Assembly (NCBI GenBank): GCA_016214785.1
Contig: JACRNV010000059.1
Coordinates: 17,924-81,923 of the forward strand
DNA length: 64,000 bases
Source of the DNA: Methanobacteriota archaeon
GTDB lineage: Archaea; Thermoplasmatota; Thermoplasmata; SG8-5; JACRNV01
Direction: 5' to 3'
In this document: in pieces, positions 47,174-57,002 of the stretch
Layout of the letters: every line of letters begins with the position of its first letter
Position numbering within the stretch: the first letter of the stretch is position 1
Notes under the pieces: model-generated
The model's database searches: none
The model's input: the letters and a program-made list of their open reading frames with translations, nothing else
Told to the model about the DNA's origin: nothing
Translations under genes and position numbers: made by a program

Positions 47174-47773
47174 CTAGTGGCTGCGCTCCCTGACAATCCG
47201 GCCGTAAACGCGCACGATGTCCCTGGCGAGCGCGACGCCGTGGTAGAGGAGCGATTCTTGAGTCTTTATCCTGTGGATGACTATCCTCTTCCCACCGACG
47301 TCGGTTATCTGCCCTATCTCGAACTCCTCGTCGGGGTGGGCGTCGACCGACGCCGAGACCGTCCTGGAGCCTCGGGCTATCGAGAAATTGACCTCGACGG
47401 TATCGAACCTCTTCGTCCATAGAGTGGTGATGTCCCTGGCCATCGACGCCGGCACCCTCTTGGGGCCGGCGTCGATGGCCGTGACCAGGAGGTTGGTGTC
47501 GTGCTGTATCTCGTCGCCGACGCAGACCTCGTCCGCGGGCAGGAGGTCTATCCTTATCTTCTCCGAGCCCCCCTTCCAGCTCACGACGGTGGGAATGGCA
47601 ATGGGCGCCTCCTCCGTGATGTTGACGTTGTGGACCAGCCCGCACTCGGCGCACTTTGTCGTCGCCTCGACCCTGACATCCTTTCCCTTCCACATCTTGC
47701 CCTTCAGCACGCGGTGGTTCGTCTCGGTGCCGCACCCGGGGCAGAGGTATGTTATCGATGACGGGGCGTCCAT
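47174..47773 (-). CDS. HVO_0476-type zinc-finger protein
   Basis: YLCPGCGTETNHRVLKGKMWKGKDVRVEATTKCAECGLVHNV. ATG at 47773 in frame with the listed ORF. Confidence 0.72.
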   Translation of the reverse strand: MDAPSSITYLCPGCGTETNHRVLKGKMWKGKDVRVEATTKCAECGLVHNVNITEEAPIAIPTVVSWKGGSEKIRIDLLPADEVCVGDEIQHDTNLLVTAIDAGPKRVPASMARDITTLWTKRFDTVEVNFSIARGSRTVSASVDAHPDEEFEIGQITDVGGKRIVIHRIKTQESLLYHGVALARDIVRVYGRIVRERSH

Positions 47774-47796
47774 GTCGGCTGGTAGTGCGCCCGAGC

Positions 47797-48441
47797 CTAA
47801 AACTGTTTCTGCGCCTCTTCGACCAGATGCTTGGCCACCTTCGCGGGGTCCGACGCTTCGTAGATGCTCCTTCCGACGATGATGTGGTCGGCGCCCGCCT
47901 TCAAGGCATCGGACGCGCTCCCGCCCTGCGCGCCCACGCCTGGGCTGAGTATCTCCAGCTTGCCGATTATCTTGCGGATGTGTGCTATCCTGTCCGGCCT
48001 CGTGGCGGGGGCGATGACGCCCTTGGCGCCAGCTTCGACGGCGACCTTGGCCAGCTCGTCGGCCAGCCGCCCTGTGAACTGCTGGCCTCCGGGGTGGCTC
48101 ATCTCCGTGACGACGAATATCTCGCGCCCCTTCGCGGCGTCGACGCAGGCCTTGACCGAGTCCGAGCCGGCGAAGGCGTGGCAGACGACGCCGCTCGCGC
48201 CCGACGCTATGGCCCTTTCGACAATGAGCCTGTTGGTGTTCGGGATGTCGGCGACCTTGAAGTCGCATAGAACATAGGCATCCTTGGCCAGGTCTCGCAC
48301 TATCTCCATCCCGCACGCCAGGGCGAGGGGGTAGTTGACCTTGATGGCGTCCAGGTGCCCTGCCGTCGCCTTGGCGATGTTCAGCGCGCGCCCCCTGTCC
48401 GTTACGTCGAGAGCCAGTATCAGGCCGGTCTTGCGCTCCAT
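47797..48441 (-). CDS. pyrF: Orotidine 5'-phosphate decarboxylase
   Basis: LILALDVTDRGRALNI, IKVNYPLAL, VLCDFKVADIPNTNRL, GADHIIVGRSIY. Confidence 0.92.
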   Translation of the reverse strand: MERKTGLILALDVTDRGRALNIAKATAGHLDAIKVNYPLALACGMEIVRDLAKDAYVLCDFKVADIPNTNRLIVERAIASGASGVVCHAFAGSDSVKACVDAAKGREIFVVTEMSHPGGQQFTGRLADELAKVAVEAGAKGVIAPATRPDRIAHIRKIIGKLEILSPGVGAQGGSASDALKAGADHIIVGRSIYEASDPAKVAKHLVEEAQKQF

Positions 48442-48516
48442 GCACCCCCATTGGCGACCGATTAGAAAAGCGTTGCCAGCGCAACCCTTATTAGGCCTTG
48501 GGGCATTGGCGCGCAC

Positions 48517-49188
48517 ATGGCAGAGAAAGTGGCGGTGCCCCCGCCGAAGAAGCCGGCCGGGGGAAGCTCGATGTTCATCATGATGTTCATGATGCTCTTC
48601 ATGCTCATCATAACCATGGACCCGACGCTGAGGACGGGCATAGGCACCATAGCGGGCTTCGGGCTCACCCCCGTCCTGGGGTTCGAAGGCGCCTTCCCGG
48701 TTTGGACCATCGTGCTGGCCGCCTTCCTGGTGTCGCTCATATCCTCGCTCGTGCGCCAGTTCGTCGTCGACTGGGAGTCCGTGGCGCGGTTCCAGAAGAA
48801 GAACGCCTACATTGCCAAGCTCAGCAGCGCGGCTTTCAAGAAGCGCGACATGGAGAAGGTGGCGAGGATAGGCAAGCTCCGCCAGGAGATGATGGGGGAT
48901 TCGATGGCCGTCCAGTCGAGCCAGATGAAGCCCACGGCGATAACGGGCATACTCTTCTTCGCGATACTGATGTGGATGTGGCTCTTCATGTCCAGCGTGC
49001 CCCACCCGTTCATGTCGATACCGTGGGCGAGCGGCTTCATGACCGGCCTCAACGTCTCGCACGTCTTCCCGGACTGGATGCTCCTCTACTCCCTGGTATC
49101 CATCGTCCTGGGCCAAATACTCGGGCGCGCTCTCAAGCTAGTCTATTTCGCGAGGGAGCTGAGGAAGCTCGCGCCCTCAGAGGGCTGA
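48517..49188 (+). CDS. DUF106 (EMC3/TMCO1, YidC-like) membrane insertase
   Basis: TM segments plus coiled-coil KLRQEMMGDSMAVQSSQMKPTAITGILFFAILMWMWLFM. Confidence 0.85.
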   Translation: MAEKVAVPPPKKPAGGSSMFIMMFMMLFMLIITMDPTLRTGIGTIAGFGLTPVLGFEGAFPVWTIVLAAFLVSLISSLVRQFVVDWESVARFQKKNAYIAKLSSAAFKKRDMEKVARIGKLRQEMMGDSMAVQSSQMKPTAITGILFFAILMWMWLFMSSVPHPFMSIPWASGFMTGLNVSHVFPDWMLLYSLVSIVLGQILGRALKLVYFARELRKLAPSEG

Positions 49189-49192
49189 TGGG

Positions 49193-49714
49193 ATGATAGT
49201 GACGATCGGCGGTCCTCCGGGAAGCGGGAAGACGACCGTGGGGCGCCTCCTCGCCGAGAGGCTGGGCGGCAAGTTCCAATCCGTGGGCGAGATATTCAGG
49301 CAGATGGCTTCCGAGCGGGGCATGAGCCTCGCGGACTTCGGGGCGCTGGCCGAGCACGACCACACGATTGATAAAGAGCTCGACGAGCGAGTCGTTGCCA
49401 TGGCCAAGGGGGCGATGGTCCTCGAGGGGAGGCTCGCGGCGCAGATGCTCACCAGGCACAAGGTGAAGGCGTTCCGCGTATGGATCGATGCCCCCATCGA
49501 AATCAGGGCGCAGCGCATCGCCCGGCGCGAGGGCGGCGATGCCGCGAAGCTTCTGAAGGACATCAAGGACCGCGAGCGCTCGGAGAAGAAGCGCTACAAG
49601 GCCATTTACGGCATCGACTTCGGCAGCACGAGGGAATACGACCTCGTGCTCGATTCTTCGACGGAAATCCCGGAGCAGATCGTGGGCCGCATTGTGAAAG
49701 CGATGGGGGTCTGA
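49193..49714 (+). CDS. cmk: Cytidylate kinase (archaeal type)
   Basis: IVTIGGPPGSGKTTVGRLLAERLGGKFQSVGEIFRQMASERGMSLADF. Confidence 0.9.
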   Translation: MIVTIGGPPGSGKTTVGRLLAERLGGKFQSVGEIFRQMASERGMSLADFGALAEHDHTIDKELDERVVAMAKGAMVLEGRLAAQMLTRHKVKAFRVWIDAPIEIRAQRIARREGGDAAKLLKDIKDRERSEKKRYKAIYGIDFGSTREYDLVLDSSTEIPEQIVGRIVKAMGV

Positions 49715-49715
49715 G

Positions 49716-50678
49716 ATGGGCAAGGCTCCCATCGTAGGCCACCACGGCGTCGCGCCGGGCGAGAGGGCCATCGAGCAGCTTCTGGACGCCGGAATAGTCA
49801 ACGTCGACAAGCCAAAGGGGCCGTCGAGCCATCAGGTCACGGCGTGGACGCGCGACATCTTCGGCGCCGAGAAGGCGGGCCACCTCGGCACGCTGGACCC
49901 GGGCGTCACCGGCGTGCTGCTTGTTGGGCTCGGCCGCGCGGTCCGGGGGCTGGACGCGCTCCTGCTCAGCGACAAAGAATACGTGTGCCTCATGCACCTG
50001 CACCAGGAAGTGCCGAAGCAGAAGCTCCATGACACCTTCAAAATATTCGTCGGGGAGATCTTCCAGACGCCGCCGCTGCGCTCGGCCGTCAAGCGCCAGC
50101 GGCGCTCGCGAACGATATACGAGATCGAGGTCCTCGAGATTGCTGGCAGGAGTGTCCTCTTCCGCGTCCGGTGCGAGTCCGGCACTTACATTCGTACCTT
50201 ATGCGTCGACGTCGGGGAGGCGCTGGGAGTGGGCGCGAACATGCGCGAGCTCCGGCGCACTATGTCGGCCGGGTTTTCCGAGAAGGACTCCCATCCGCTT
50301 CAGGAGGTCAAGGACGCCTGGCAGGCCTGGAAGCAGTCCGGTGACGACAAGGCGCTGCGCAACATCCTCCTGCCGATGGAGACGCTCTTCGAGCGCATGC
50401 CCAAGGTGACGATAAAGGACAGCGCCGTCGACGCCATCTGCCACGGCGCGAGCCTGGCCGTCGTCGGCGTCACGCGCGCCGACGCCAGCATCGCGTCGGG
50501 GGGCATGGTCGCGATGCTGACGGCGAAGGGCGAGGCGATAGCCCTCGGGCGCGCGATGATGAACGCCGAGGGGATGGCCAAGACGGAAGAGGGGATTGCA
50601 GTCAAAGTCGAGCGCGTGCTGATGCAGCCGGGCACTTACCCTCGTATGTGGAAGGATAAGGGCATTCTCCCGAAGTAA
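49716..50678 (+). CDS. cbf5: Archaeal Cbf5 / TruB-family tRNA/rRNA pseudouridine synthase
   Basis: NVDKPKGPSSHQVTAW, GHLGTLDPGVTGVLLVGLGRA, RVRCESGTYIRTLCVDVGEALG. Confidence 0.95.
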   Translation: MGKAPIVGHHGVAPGERAIEQLLDAGIVNVDKPKGPSSHQVTAWTRDIFGAEKAGHLGTLDPGVTGVLLVGLGRAVRGLDALLLSDKEYVCLMHLHQEVPKQKLHDTFKIFVGEIFQTPPLRSAVKRQRRSRTIYEIEVLEIAGRSVLFRVRCESGTYIRTLCVDVGEALGVGANMRELRRTMSAGFSEKDSHPLQEVKDAWQAWKQSGDDKALRNILLPMETLFERMPKVTIKDSAVDAICHGASLAVVGVTRADASIASGGMVAMLTAKGEAIALGRAMMNAEGMAKTEEGIAVKVERVLMQPGTYPRMWKDKGILPK

Positions 50679-50771
50679 AATACTGGGAATCGAATTCCCT
50701 TATCAACCCGGACAGTGTTCGTTAATCGGGCATTCTCTATTGTGTATCTACTTCAAGTCGAACGCCCTTAC
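50656..50771. repeat. 116-bp inverted-repeat element, copy B
   Basis: ATAAGGGCATTC at left end (inside cbf5 3' coding end), GAACGCCCTTACT at right end; 22-bp block AATCGAATTCCCTTATCAACCC identical to copy A. Confidence 0.8.
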
Positions 50772-50814
50772 TTCGAGTATAAATATCTCCCTCACTTTAG
50801 GTGTTTAGGTCATC

Positions 50815-51453
50815 ATGCCAAAAATACCAACCAGGCGCGAGGTCGCCGAGTCCTACGACGCCATGGCCGACGATTTCGACGCCACGCGCAGGAAGCCCTG
50901 GCCGGAGACGAAGGATTTCATAGACTCGCTTCCGAAAAATTCTCTCATTCTGGACGTGGGCTGCGGGAATGGTCGTAACGCAGCCCACGCGCTCAGGACC
51001 GGTCACCGGGTCGTCGGCATCGACATCTCCAAGCGCATGCTCGCAATCGCCCGCGCGAAATGCCCCGACAGGGATTTCATCCTCGCGGACGCCGTCCAAT
51101 TGCCTTTCAAGGATGACACCTTCGGAGGGGCGATGTGCGTCGCGGTCCTGCCGCACATCGCCAGCCCTGCGGAGAGGGGTTTAGCTCTTAATGAGATGTG
51201 GAGAATTTTAAGGGTCAGAGGGGCGGCGCTCCTCGGCGTCTGGGCCGTCGAGCAGGAGCGGCTTGCCGGGAAATGCGACGGCGAGAACAACCTGTGGATG
51301 GAGTGGGCTCTGAAGGACGGCGCGAAGGCCAAGCGCTTCTACCATCTCTTCACAGAGGCTGAGTTCAAGTCCCTTGTAGCATCGTCTGGGATGACGCTCT
51401 CCCGCTACTTCTTCAGGTGCGACAACCACTATGCCTTGCTGGGCAAGGCCTGA
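50815..51453 (+). CDS. Class I SAM methyltransferase (Trm9/UbiE-like)
   Basis: SLILDVGCGNGRNAAHALRTGHRVVGIDISKRML. Confidence 0.85.
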   Translation: MPKIPTRREVAESYDAMADDFDATRRKPWPETKDFIDSLPKNSLILDVGCGNGRNAAHALRTGHRVVGIDISKRMLAIARAKCPDRDFILADAVQLPFKDDTFGGAMCVAVLPHIASPAERGLALNEMWRILRVRGAALLGVWAVEQERLAGKCDGENNLWMEWALKDGAKAKRFYHLFTEAEFKSLVASSGMTLSRYFFRCDNHYALLGKA

Positions 51454-51728
51454 CGCCTCGCATTGGCGACCTTGACGCGCGCCTTGCGAAGGGTGCCCGA
51501 AGTCACGAGGCTCTCCAGCCCAGGTATCTTCCCGATGACGTCGAGCGCCCTCTGCTTGTCCAGGTGCCACACTCGGACGACGGCCACTCCCTTCTCCGAT
51601 TCGATGAGCTTGATGGGGAAGGGCGCGCGCCCGAGCTCGCGGAGGGCGGAGTCGCTGCGGTATCTCACGACGATGTACCTCGCTCGCGCTCTGTCCCTGC
51701 GCTTGTCATCGGGCCCGCCGCTGCGCAA
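51429..51728 (-). CDS. Probable RNase P protein subunit Pop5/Rnp2
   Basis: RYIVVRYRSD...; VWHLDKQRALDVIGKIPGLESLVTSGTLRKARVKV resembles the Pop5 C-terminal SGT(L/I)xKAR motif; minus strand downstream of ftsZ. Confidence 0.55.
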   Translation of the reverse strand: MRSGGPDDKRRDRARARYIVVRYRSDSALRELGRAPFPIKLIESEKGVAVVRVWHLDKQRALDVIGKIPGLESLVTSGTLRKARVKVANARRQALPSKA

Positions 51729-51750
51729 AGCACTCCCACGGGAGAGCCGC

Positions 51751-52884
51751 TCAGCGCACCACGTCGAAGCCCTTGCCGCTGTCGTCGCTGACCATCGGCA
51801 GGTCAGACAGTCCCTTGAACTTGACTCCTGTGAGCACGAGGAGTATCTTGACGGTCTTGTCGAGCGTCGGGTCGAGCGAGCAGCCCCAGATTATCCTCGC
51901 CTGCGGCGAGATGCGCTGGCCGACCATCTCCGGGGCGTGCTGCGCCTCCTGGACGGTCATGTCGCCGCTGCCGACTATGCGCACGAGCGCGCCCTTGGCC
52001 TGGCTGATGTCCACGTCGCCGAGGAGCGGGGACTGCAGCGCCTCGTTCACGGCGTTGTCCACTCGCTCCCGGTCCTCGTCCGATTCCCCGAGCCCTATCA
52101 TGGCCACGCCGCCGTTCTTCATGACGGTCATGAGGTCGCTGTAGTCCAGGTTGACCAGCCCCGGCTTTGTGATGATCTCGGTGATCCCCTTTATGGAGTT
52201 CATGAGCAGCTCGTCCGCGACTTTGAAGGCGGCGTCGAGCGGCAGCCTTGGCACGAGCTCGAGAAGCTTGTCGTTGGCAATGACGATGGTAGTGTCGCAG
52301 AACTTGCGCAGCCTGTCCAGGCCCTTCAGCGCGTTCTCCATCCTGAGATGCCCCTCTGCCTTGAAGGGGAGAGTGACTACGGCCATTACCAGGGCTCCGG
52401 ACTCCTTGGACATCCTGGCAACGTACGGTGCTACGCCGGTGCCTGTGCCTCCGCCCATGCCGGCGGTGATGAATACGATGTTGGAGCCGGTGAGGAACTT
52501 CTTGATGTCGTCCTCGTTCTCCTTCGCGGCCTGCTCGCCCACCTCTGGCAGCGCGCCCGCGCCCAGGCCCTTGGTAATCTTCCTGCCGATGAGCATCTTC
52601 CTCGGTGAATGGAGGGACAGCAGGTGAGCGGCGTCGGTGTTGAGTGCCATGAGCTCCGCGCCCACTACGCCGGACTTTGTGAGCCGGTCCACGGTGTTGC
52701 AGCCGCCTCCGCCGCATCCGATGATCTTGATGCTGACCTTCAGGGTATCGACGATGCTCTTCAGCTCCTCGTCGTCGGGGCTCGTTGAGACCCATTGTTC
52801 AGTGTCCTTCAAGACTTCCTCTTTCTTCTTGTCCACCTCGTGTTTCGCAAGCGCGCTCTCTATTATCGATTTCATGTGCAGCAC
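51751..52884 (-). CDS. ftsZ: Cell division GTPase FtsZ
   Basis: KIIGCGGGGCNTVDRL, MALNTDAAHLL, FITAGMGGGTGTGVAPYVA. Confidence 0.96.
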   Translation of the reverse strand: MLHMKSIIESALAKHEVDKKKEEVLKDTEQWVSTSPDDEELKSIVDTLKVSIKIIGCGGGGCNTVDRLTKSGVVGAELMALNTDAAHLLSLHSPRKMLIGRKITKGLGAGALPEVGEQAAKENEDDIKKFLTGSNIVFITAGMGGGTGTGVAPYVARMSKESGALVMAVVTLPFKAEGHLRMENALKGLDRLRKFCDTTIVIANDKLLELVPRLPLDAAFKVADELLMNSIKGITEIITKPGLVNLDYSDLMTVMKNGGVAMIGLGESDEDRERVDNAVNEALQSPLLGDVDISQAKGALVRIVGSGDMTVQEAQHAPEMVGQRISPQARIIWGCSLDPTLDKTVKILLVLTGVKFKGLSDLPMVSDDSGKGFDVVR

Positions 52885-52946
52885 TCATCCCTTTGTTTGT
52901 GTAGGGTAAGGTAAATCCGGTATATATAATTTAAGAAGGCGGCGGC

Positions 52947-53942
52947 TCAGTCCATTTGGTCGAGTTCGTAGTCGTCCCATTTCCGGGCCGAGAGGGCTAT
53001 CTCCAGCTCTGCTGGCGTGAGCACAGGCATACCGAACATCCCATCCTCGTCTATGGCCAGGCGCGGGCATGCGGTGGAAACGATGGCGTCGAGCCCGAAC
53101 CCGGCGATGTGCCCGGGGCTGGCCTCGTCGACCTCAAGCAGTATCGCGTCCCTTTTTTTATCCTCTAGGAGGCGCATCATGCGCTTCGCCTCAGCCTCCC
53201 TGCGCTGGCCGGACTTGGTGCAAAGGAGGACACCGAAGCGCTTTGCCGCCGAGGTTCTCTCAATCGCGCCATGCCTCCGGCGCAGGAAGCGGTCCGCGAC
53301 CGGCTCGACGTCCTGCGCCTCCAGGGCGAACGGGTCGACGGCTATGACCGGCTTGCCGACCGACAGGCGCACCGCGAGCGGGTGGAACATCCCGCCTCCG
53401 ATGTATAGGAACTGCTCGACCTTGCTGGCAATCTTCCGCGCCGCGCTGGCATTGCAGCCCAGGACCTGCCCCGGGTACTTCGTCCTCCCTCCGCCATCGC
53501 CGATCAGAGCGGTTATTCCTTTTTCTCTCAGAAATGGGAGGACCTCGTGCAGCCTGTGCGCGTGCTGGACGGTCGTCACGAGCCCGATGTTCTTCTTGAG
53601 CAGGGGGAGCGCCGCCTCCGCCGCTGGGAGGAGGGCGCAGTACGACCTCGCCTCGACGTAAATTGTATTTTCGTCGTCGTCCACGGGGGCGTGCCCGAAA
53701 TGCACTAATATGGTGCCGTCGTCGACGAAGCAGAGGTCGCAGCTGCCGAAGCAAGAATCCCCGGAGACCCGGACGTCAAGCCCGGTCTGCTTGGCGATCT
53801 CCCTCGACACCCAGAGCGCGCTGCGCCTCAGCCCCTCGGGAAACTGGAGCATCACTTTCCGAGCGCCCGACTTCTTAATCTCATCGACCACCCTCGGTAT
53901 CTCGAAGTCGAAGCCCTGCGAGCACTCGCGCTCCTCGCTCAA
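52947..53942 (-). CDS. dph2: Diphthamide biosynthesis enzyme Dph2
   Basis: KVMLQFPEGLRRSALWVSREIAKQTGLDVRVSGDSCFGSCDLC, VHFGHAP, STACPRLAIDEDGMFGMPVLTPAE; TTG start overlapping the upstream gene stop. Confidence 0.88.
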   Translation of the reverse strand: MSEERECSQGFDFEIPRVVDEIKKSGARKVMLQFPEGLRRSALWVSREIAKQTGLDVRVSGDSCFGSCDLCFVDDGTILVHFGHAPVDDDENTIYVEARSYCALLPAAEAALPLLKKNIGLVTTVQHAHRLHEVLPFLREKGITALIGDGGGRTKYPGQVLGCNASAARKIASKVEQFLYIGGGMFHPLAVRLSVGKPVIAVDPFALEAQDVEPVADRFLRRRHGAIERTSAAKRFGVLLCTKSGQRREAEAKRMMRLLEDKKRDAILLEVDEASPGHIAGFGLDAIVSTACPRLAIDEDGMFGMPVLTPAELEIALSARKWDDYELDQMD

Positions 53943-55174
53943 AGGGCCTTCAACTCCTTCGCCGCCTTCCGGAGCGCCTCGATGAAATTGTCCGCGACCT
54001 GCTTTGTGACGTGGGGCATCACGACGACGCGCAGGGAGTTCGGCTCCCTGGCCACGGACAGATGCCACCCTTCCCTCAGGAGCGCGGCCTGAACCCGTCT
54101 CGGGTCGTCGAAGGCGATGTTCAGTATCGTCAGTGGGGGTTCGATGCAGAGATGGAATCCCTCCCTCTGCAGTGATTTGGAAAGATGCCTAGTCACGTCG
54201 AACGCCCCCTTCACTATCCTCGCGTAGCCATCGAAGCCGATGCGCCTGATGGCCGCATACGTGGCCGCGACGGCCGCGCTGCACCTCGTCCCCGAGAGCG
54301 CGGTCTGCCTGTGCTGCGTGAGATAGGGCGCATCCACGGATATGGAGTCGAGCCAGCGCTCGTCCCTGAGCATGAGTGCGCCCGACGGGATGGTGGAGAG
54401 CCCCATCTTGTGCGGGTCCGTGCCGAGGGTGCTCACGCCGTCGATGGAGAAATCGAACGCCGGCGCCCCCATGCCGAGCGCGGGCATGAACGGCAGGATG
54501 AAGCCGCCGAAAGCGGCGTCGACGTGCAGGAAGGCTCCGTCCGCGGCTTCTGCCAGGGCCGGAATGTCGTCGATGGCGCCTACCTCGGTCGTCCCGGCAA
54601 TGCCGACGACGGCTGCCGTGTCCTTCGAGATGGCTCTCCTCGCCATGTCAATGTCAATCGTGAAATCGTCGCCCATCGGGATTTCCACGGGCCTCATGGC
54701 CAGGAGGTCGCAGGCCTTCCTCAGCGAGAAGTGGGCGCTCCTTGGGAAGACCACCTCTCGCTTTCCCGGGCTCATGTTGCGCGCGAGCCAGAGCGCGGTG
54801 ATGTTTGCCTCCGTGCCACCTCCTACGACCTGGCCGGAGCAACCTTTACAATGGTATAGGGCCGAAAGCCATATGATGACCTTATCCTCGAGCTTGCGCG
54901 TCCCCGGATAGAGGCCGGGGTTGCCCAGGTTCGCCTCTATGAACTTCGAATGAGCTTCTATCGCGATGTCATGCGGCGCCGTGCACATGGAGCCCAGAAT
55001 CCGCCCGTCACCGAACCAGAAGTCCTCGTCGTATGCGTCATCGAGCTCGGATAGGACGCGCTGCCGGCTCGCGCCCTTCGCTGGAAAAATGCTTCTATCC
55101 GATACGATGGCCTCTGATCTTCGGGGCCTTTCATCTTTCTTGTGCGGCGTTTTCCCAGCCCTATCTCTCGCCAT
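53939..55174 (-). CDS. mfnA: L-tyrosine/L-aspartate decarboxylase MfnA
   Basis: GSMCTAPHDIAIEAHSKFIEANLGNPGLYPGTRKLE; VGGGTEANITAL; GTDPHKMGLSTIPSGALMLRD (PLP Lys). Confidence 0.88.
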   Translation of the reverse strand: MARDRAGKTPHKKDERPRRSEAIVSDRSIFPAKGASRQRVLSELDDAYDEDFWFGDGRILGSMCTAPHDIAIEAHSKFIEANLGNPGLYPGTRKLEDKVIIWLSALYHCKGCSGQVVGGGTEANITALWLARNMSPGKREVVFPRSAHFSLRKACDLLAMRPVEIPMGDDFTIDIDMARRAISKDTAAVVGIAGTTEVGAIDDIPALAEAADGAFLHVDAAFGGFILPFMPALGMGAPAFDFSIDGVSTLGTDPHKMGLSTIPSGALMLRDERWLDSISVDAPYLTQHRQTALSGTRCSAAVAATYAAIRRIGFDGYARIVKGAFDVTRHLSKSLQREGFHLCIEPPLTILNIAFDDPRRVQAALLREGWHLSVAREPNSLRVVVMPHVTKQVADNFIEALRKAAKELKAL

Positions 55175-57002
55175 GGCTCCGCGACACCCCCTCGAGAAGT
55201 ATCTTCTGCTCGACGCTGGCGACGGTCCGCGCCAGGTCCAGCAGGTGGGGATAGGGCGCGGAGACGCCGTCGACGCGGCACCTGATGCAGGCATCGAGGA
55301 GCGCCCGCGACGCGTGCAGCCCCTCGCCCTCGAGTATGACGGGCCTGCCCTGCGCCCTAGTCCTGCCCACGAGCTCCAGGACCGCCCGTCTCAGCGCCTC
55401 GTCGGCGGGCTGCGGATAGCCCGCGTCCCTGAGCGTCGGGGAGCCGGGGTCTATGGCCGAGATGAGGTTGCGCAGCCTGTCTATGTTGGCGACTATGCCG
55501 TCGCACAGCCTGGCGTAGTCCTCGGCCAGGAAGACGCTCCCCGCCACGTCGGCCGACAGCCATATCCCGAAGCTCTGCGCGCGCTCCAGGCCCAGCGCCT
55601 TCGCCCGCGACACGAGCCCGTGCGCCTCGTCGAGGCTGCGCACGAACGGCAGCAGGAGCGACAGGTTCCTCGCGCCGGAGGCGCGCGCGTCCGCGAGCGC
55701 GCCAAGCTCCGCGTCCAGAAGCATCGAGTACGCCGGCGAGAGATGCCTCCCCGTGCCTCTCATGCCTATGTAGGGATTTGCCTCGGCCTGCTCGTACCTT
55801 TCGCCACCCTGCACGGGACGGAGGTCGTGGCTGCCGAAGTCTGATAGAGAAACAAGGACGGTCCGGTCGCCGAAATTCTTACCCATCCGGGCGAGTTCCT
55901 CGGCCAGGCGCGCCCTCATCCCCGCGTACGCCTGTCCATTGGCGGCGAGCGGGTGGCCGCCGAGCTGCGAGAGCACGAACTTCTCCACCCTCACGGGCAC
56001 GATGCCCTGCACGGCCGACGGAAGGGCGAAATCGACAGTGCCCAGCTCGCCCGACATGTAAAGCGACGTGGCAATGACCGGCCAGCGGTCGTCGGGCGCC
56101 ATCGCTGGCATCGGAGCGGCATGCGCCGCCTGTGCCTTCGCCGGATGGTCCATGACGTCCATGACCCACAGCGCCGCGGGCCTGTCGCCGACCATGGCCC
56201 ACACGAGCGCGGGCTCGGCGCCGAGCGCATCCCGGGCGGCGAGCATGAACGAGCACAGTTCCTTTATATCGTCGTCGTCAAGCTTCCTCTCGCCGCGCAG
56301 GCCCTCCGAGACATTGACACGCGAAACGCCCTTCTCGGTGAGGGTGAACTGCCACGCCTGTTGGGCCAAGTGCGCCTTCTGGACGGCCATGCCCGGCAAT
56401 GCCACGACGTATCTGTCCCTCTCGATGCGCTTGTCCAGGAGCCCGTGCGGCAGTCCGTATACAGCTTCGATTTCGATGCCCTTGCCATCGAGGCCGATGC
56501 TCGCCGTGCCCGATGTCTCGCACTCGCAAGCCTGGAGCGCGGCAATCGGCGCCTTGAGAGAGTCCATGGAAGGGTCCAGCGAGGCGAGCCACAGCTCCCT
56601 CACGCGCTGCACGAGTTCCCCCTTGCTCACGGCCGGCGCGAGGACGGGCAGGCCCTTGCCCAGGCTCGGCGACAGCCACAGCGCCTTGCGGGCGTCCATC
56701 TCCTTCGCCAGCGCGACCTCCAGCTCCCAGGGCATCGAGAGTCCAGCGAGTGCCTCCCTGAAGCGCTTCGCGCCCTCCTCCCTCTCCCTGTCGCTGGTTT
56801 CCTTCTTTGTCCTAGCACGGGACAGTGCCTCGGCCGCGCCGGGGGCGCCCACGAACTCGTCCAGCGCCTCCTGCGTGACGCAGAATCCCTTCGCGGAGGC
56901 TAGGCCGCGCTGCGAGAGCGCCGCCAAGTGCGCGAACGGGGCGCCGAGCAGATCAACGTCCTTGGTTGGAGCGTCCTCGATCCTCGCCAAACGCCGCTTC
57001 AT
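55161..57002 (-). CDS. PEP synthase/PEP-utilising enzyme-like protein lacking the canonical phosphohistidine motif
   Basis: N-term VDLLGAPFAHLAALSQRGLASAKGFCVTQEAL resembles PEP synthase N-terminus; C-term EANPYIGMRGTGRHLSP resembles NPxxGxRGxxR of the PEP-binding barrel; no GGxTCHAAI seen. Confidence 0.65.
   Translation of the reverse strand: MKRRLARIEDAPTKDVDLLGAPFAHLAALSQRGLASAKGFCVTQEALDEFVGAPGAAEALSRARTKKETSDREREEGAKRFREALAGLSMPWELEVALAKEMDARKALWLSPSLGKGLPVLAPAVSKGELVQRVRELWLASLDPSMDSLKAPIAALQACECETSGTASIGLDGKGIEIEAVYGLPHGLLDKRIERDRYVVALPGMAVQKAHLAQQAWQFTLTEKGVSRVNVSEGLRGERKLDDDDIKELCSFMLAARDALGAEPALVWAMVGDRPAALWVMDVMDHPAKAQAAHAAPMPAMAPDDRWPVIATSLYMSGELGTVDFALPSAVQGIVPVRVEKFVLSQLGGHPLAANGQAYAGMRARLAEELARMGKNFGDRTVLVSLSDFGSHDLRPVQGGERYEQAEANPYIGMRGTGRHLSPAYSMLLDAELGALADARASGARNLSLLLPFVRSLDEAHGLVSRAKALGLERAQSFGIWLSADVAGSVFLAEDYARLCDGIVANIDRLRNLISAIDPGSPTLRDAGYPQPADEALRRAVLELVGRTRAQGRPVILEGEGLHASRALLDACIRCRVDGVSAPYPHLLDLARTVASVEQKILLEGVSRSHGER

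Noticed and set aside
47774-48484. N-terminal extension of ORF 47174..48484
   Set aside because: Arg/Gly-rich text overlapping pyrF out of frame; the real zinc-finger protein starts at 47773.
48498-49196. 232-aa plus-strand ORF overlapping the DUF106 gene
   Set aside because: Alternate frame with H/R/G-rich text; the DUF106 frame has proper TM segments.
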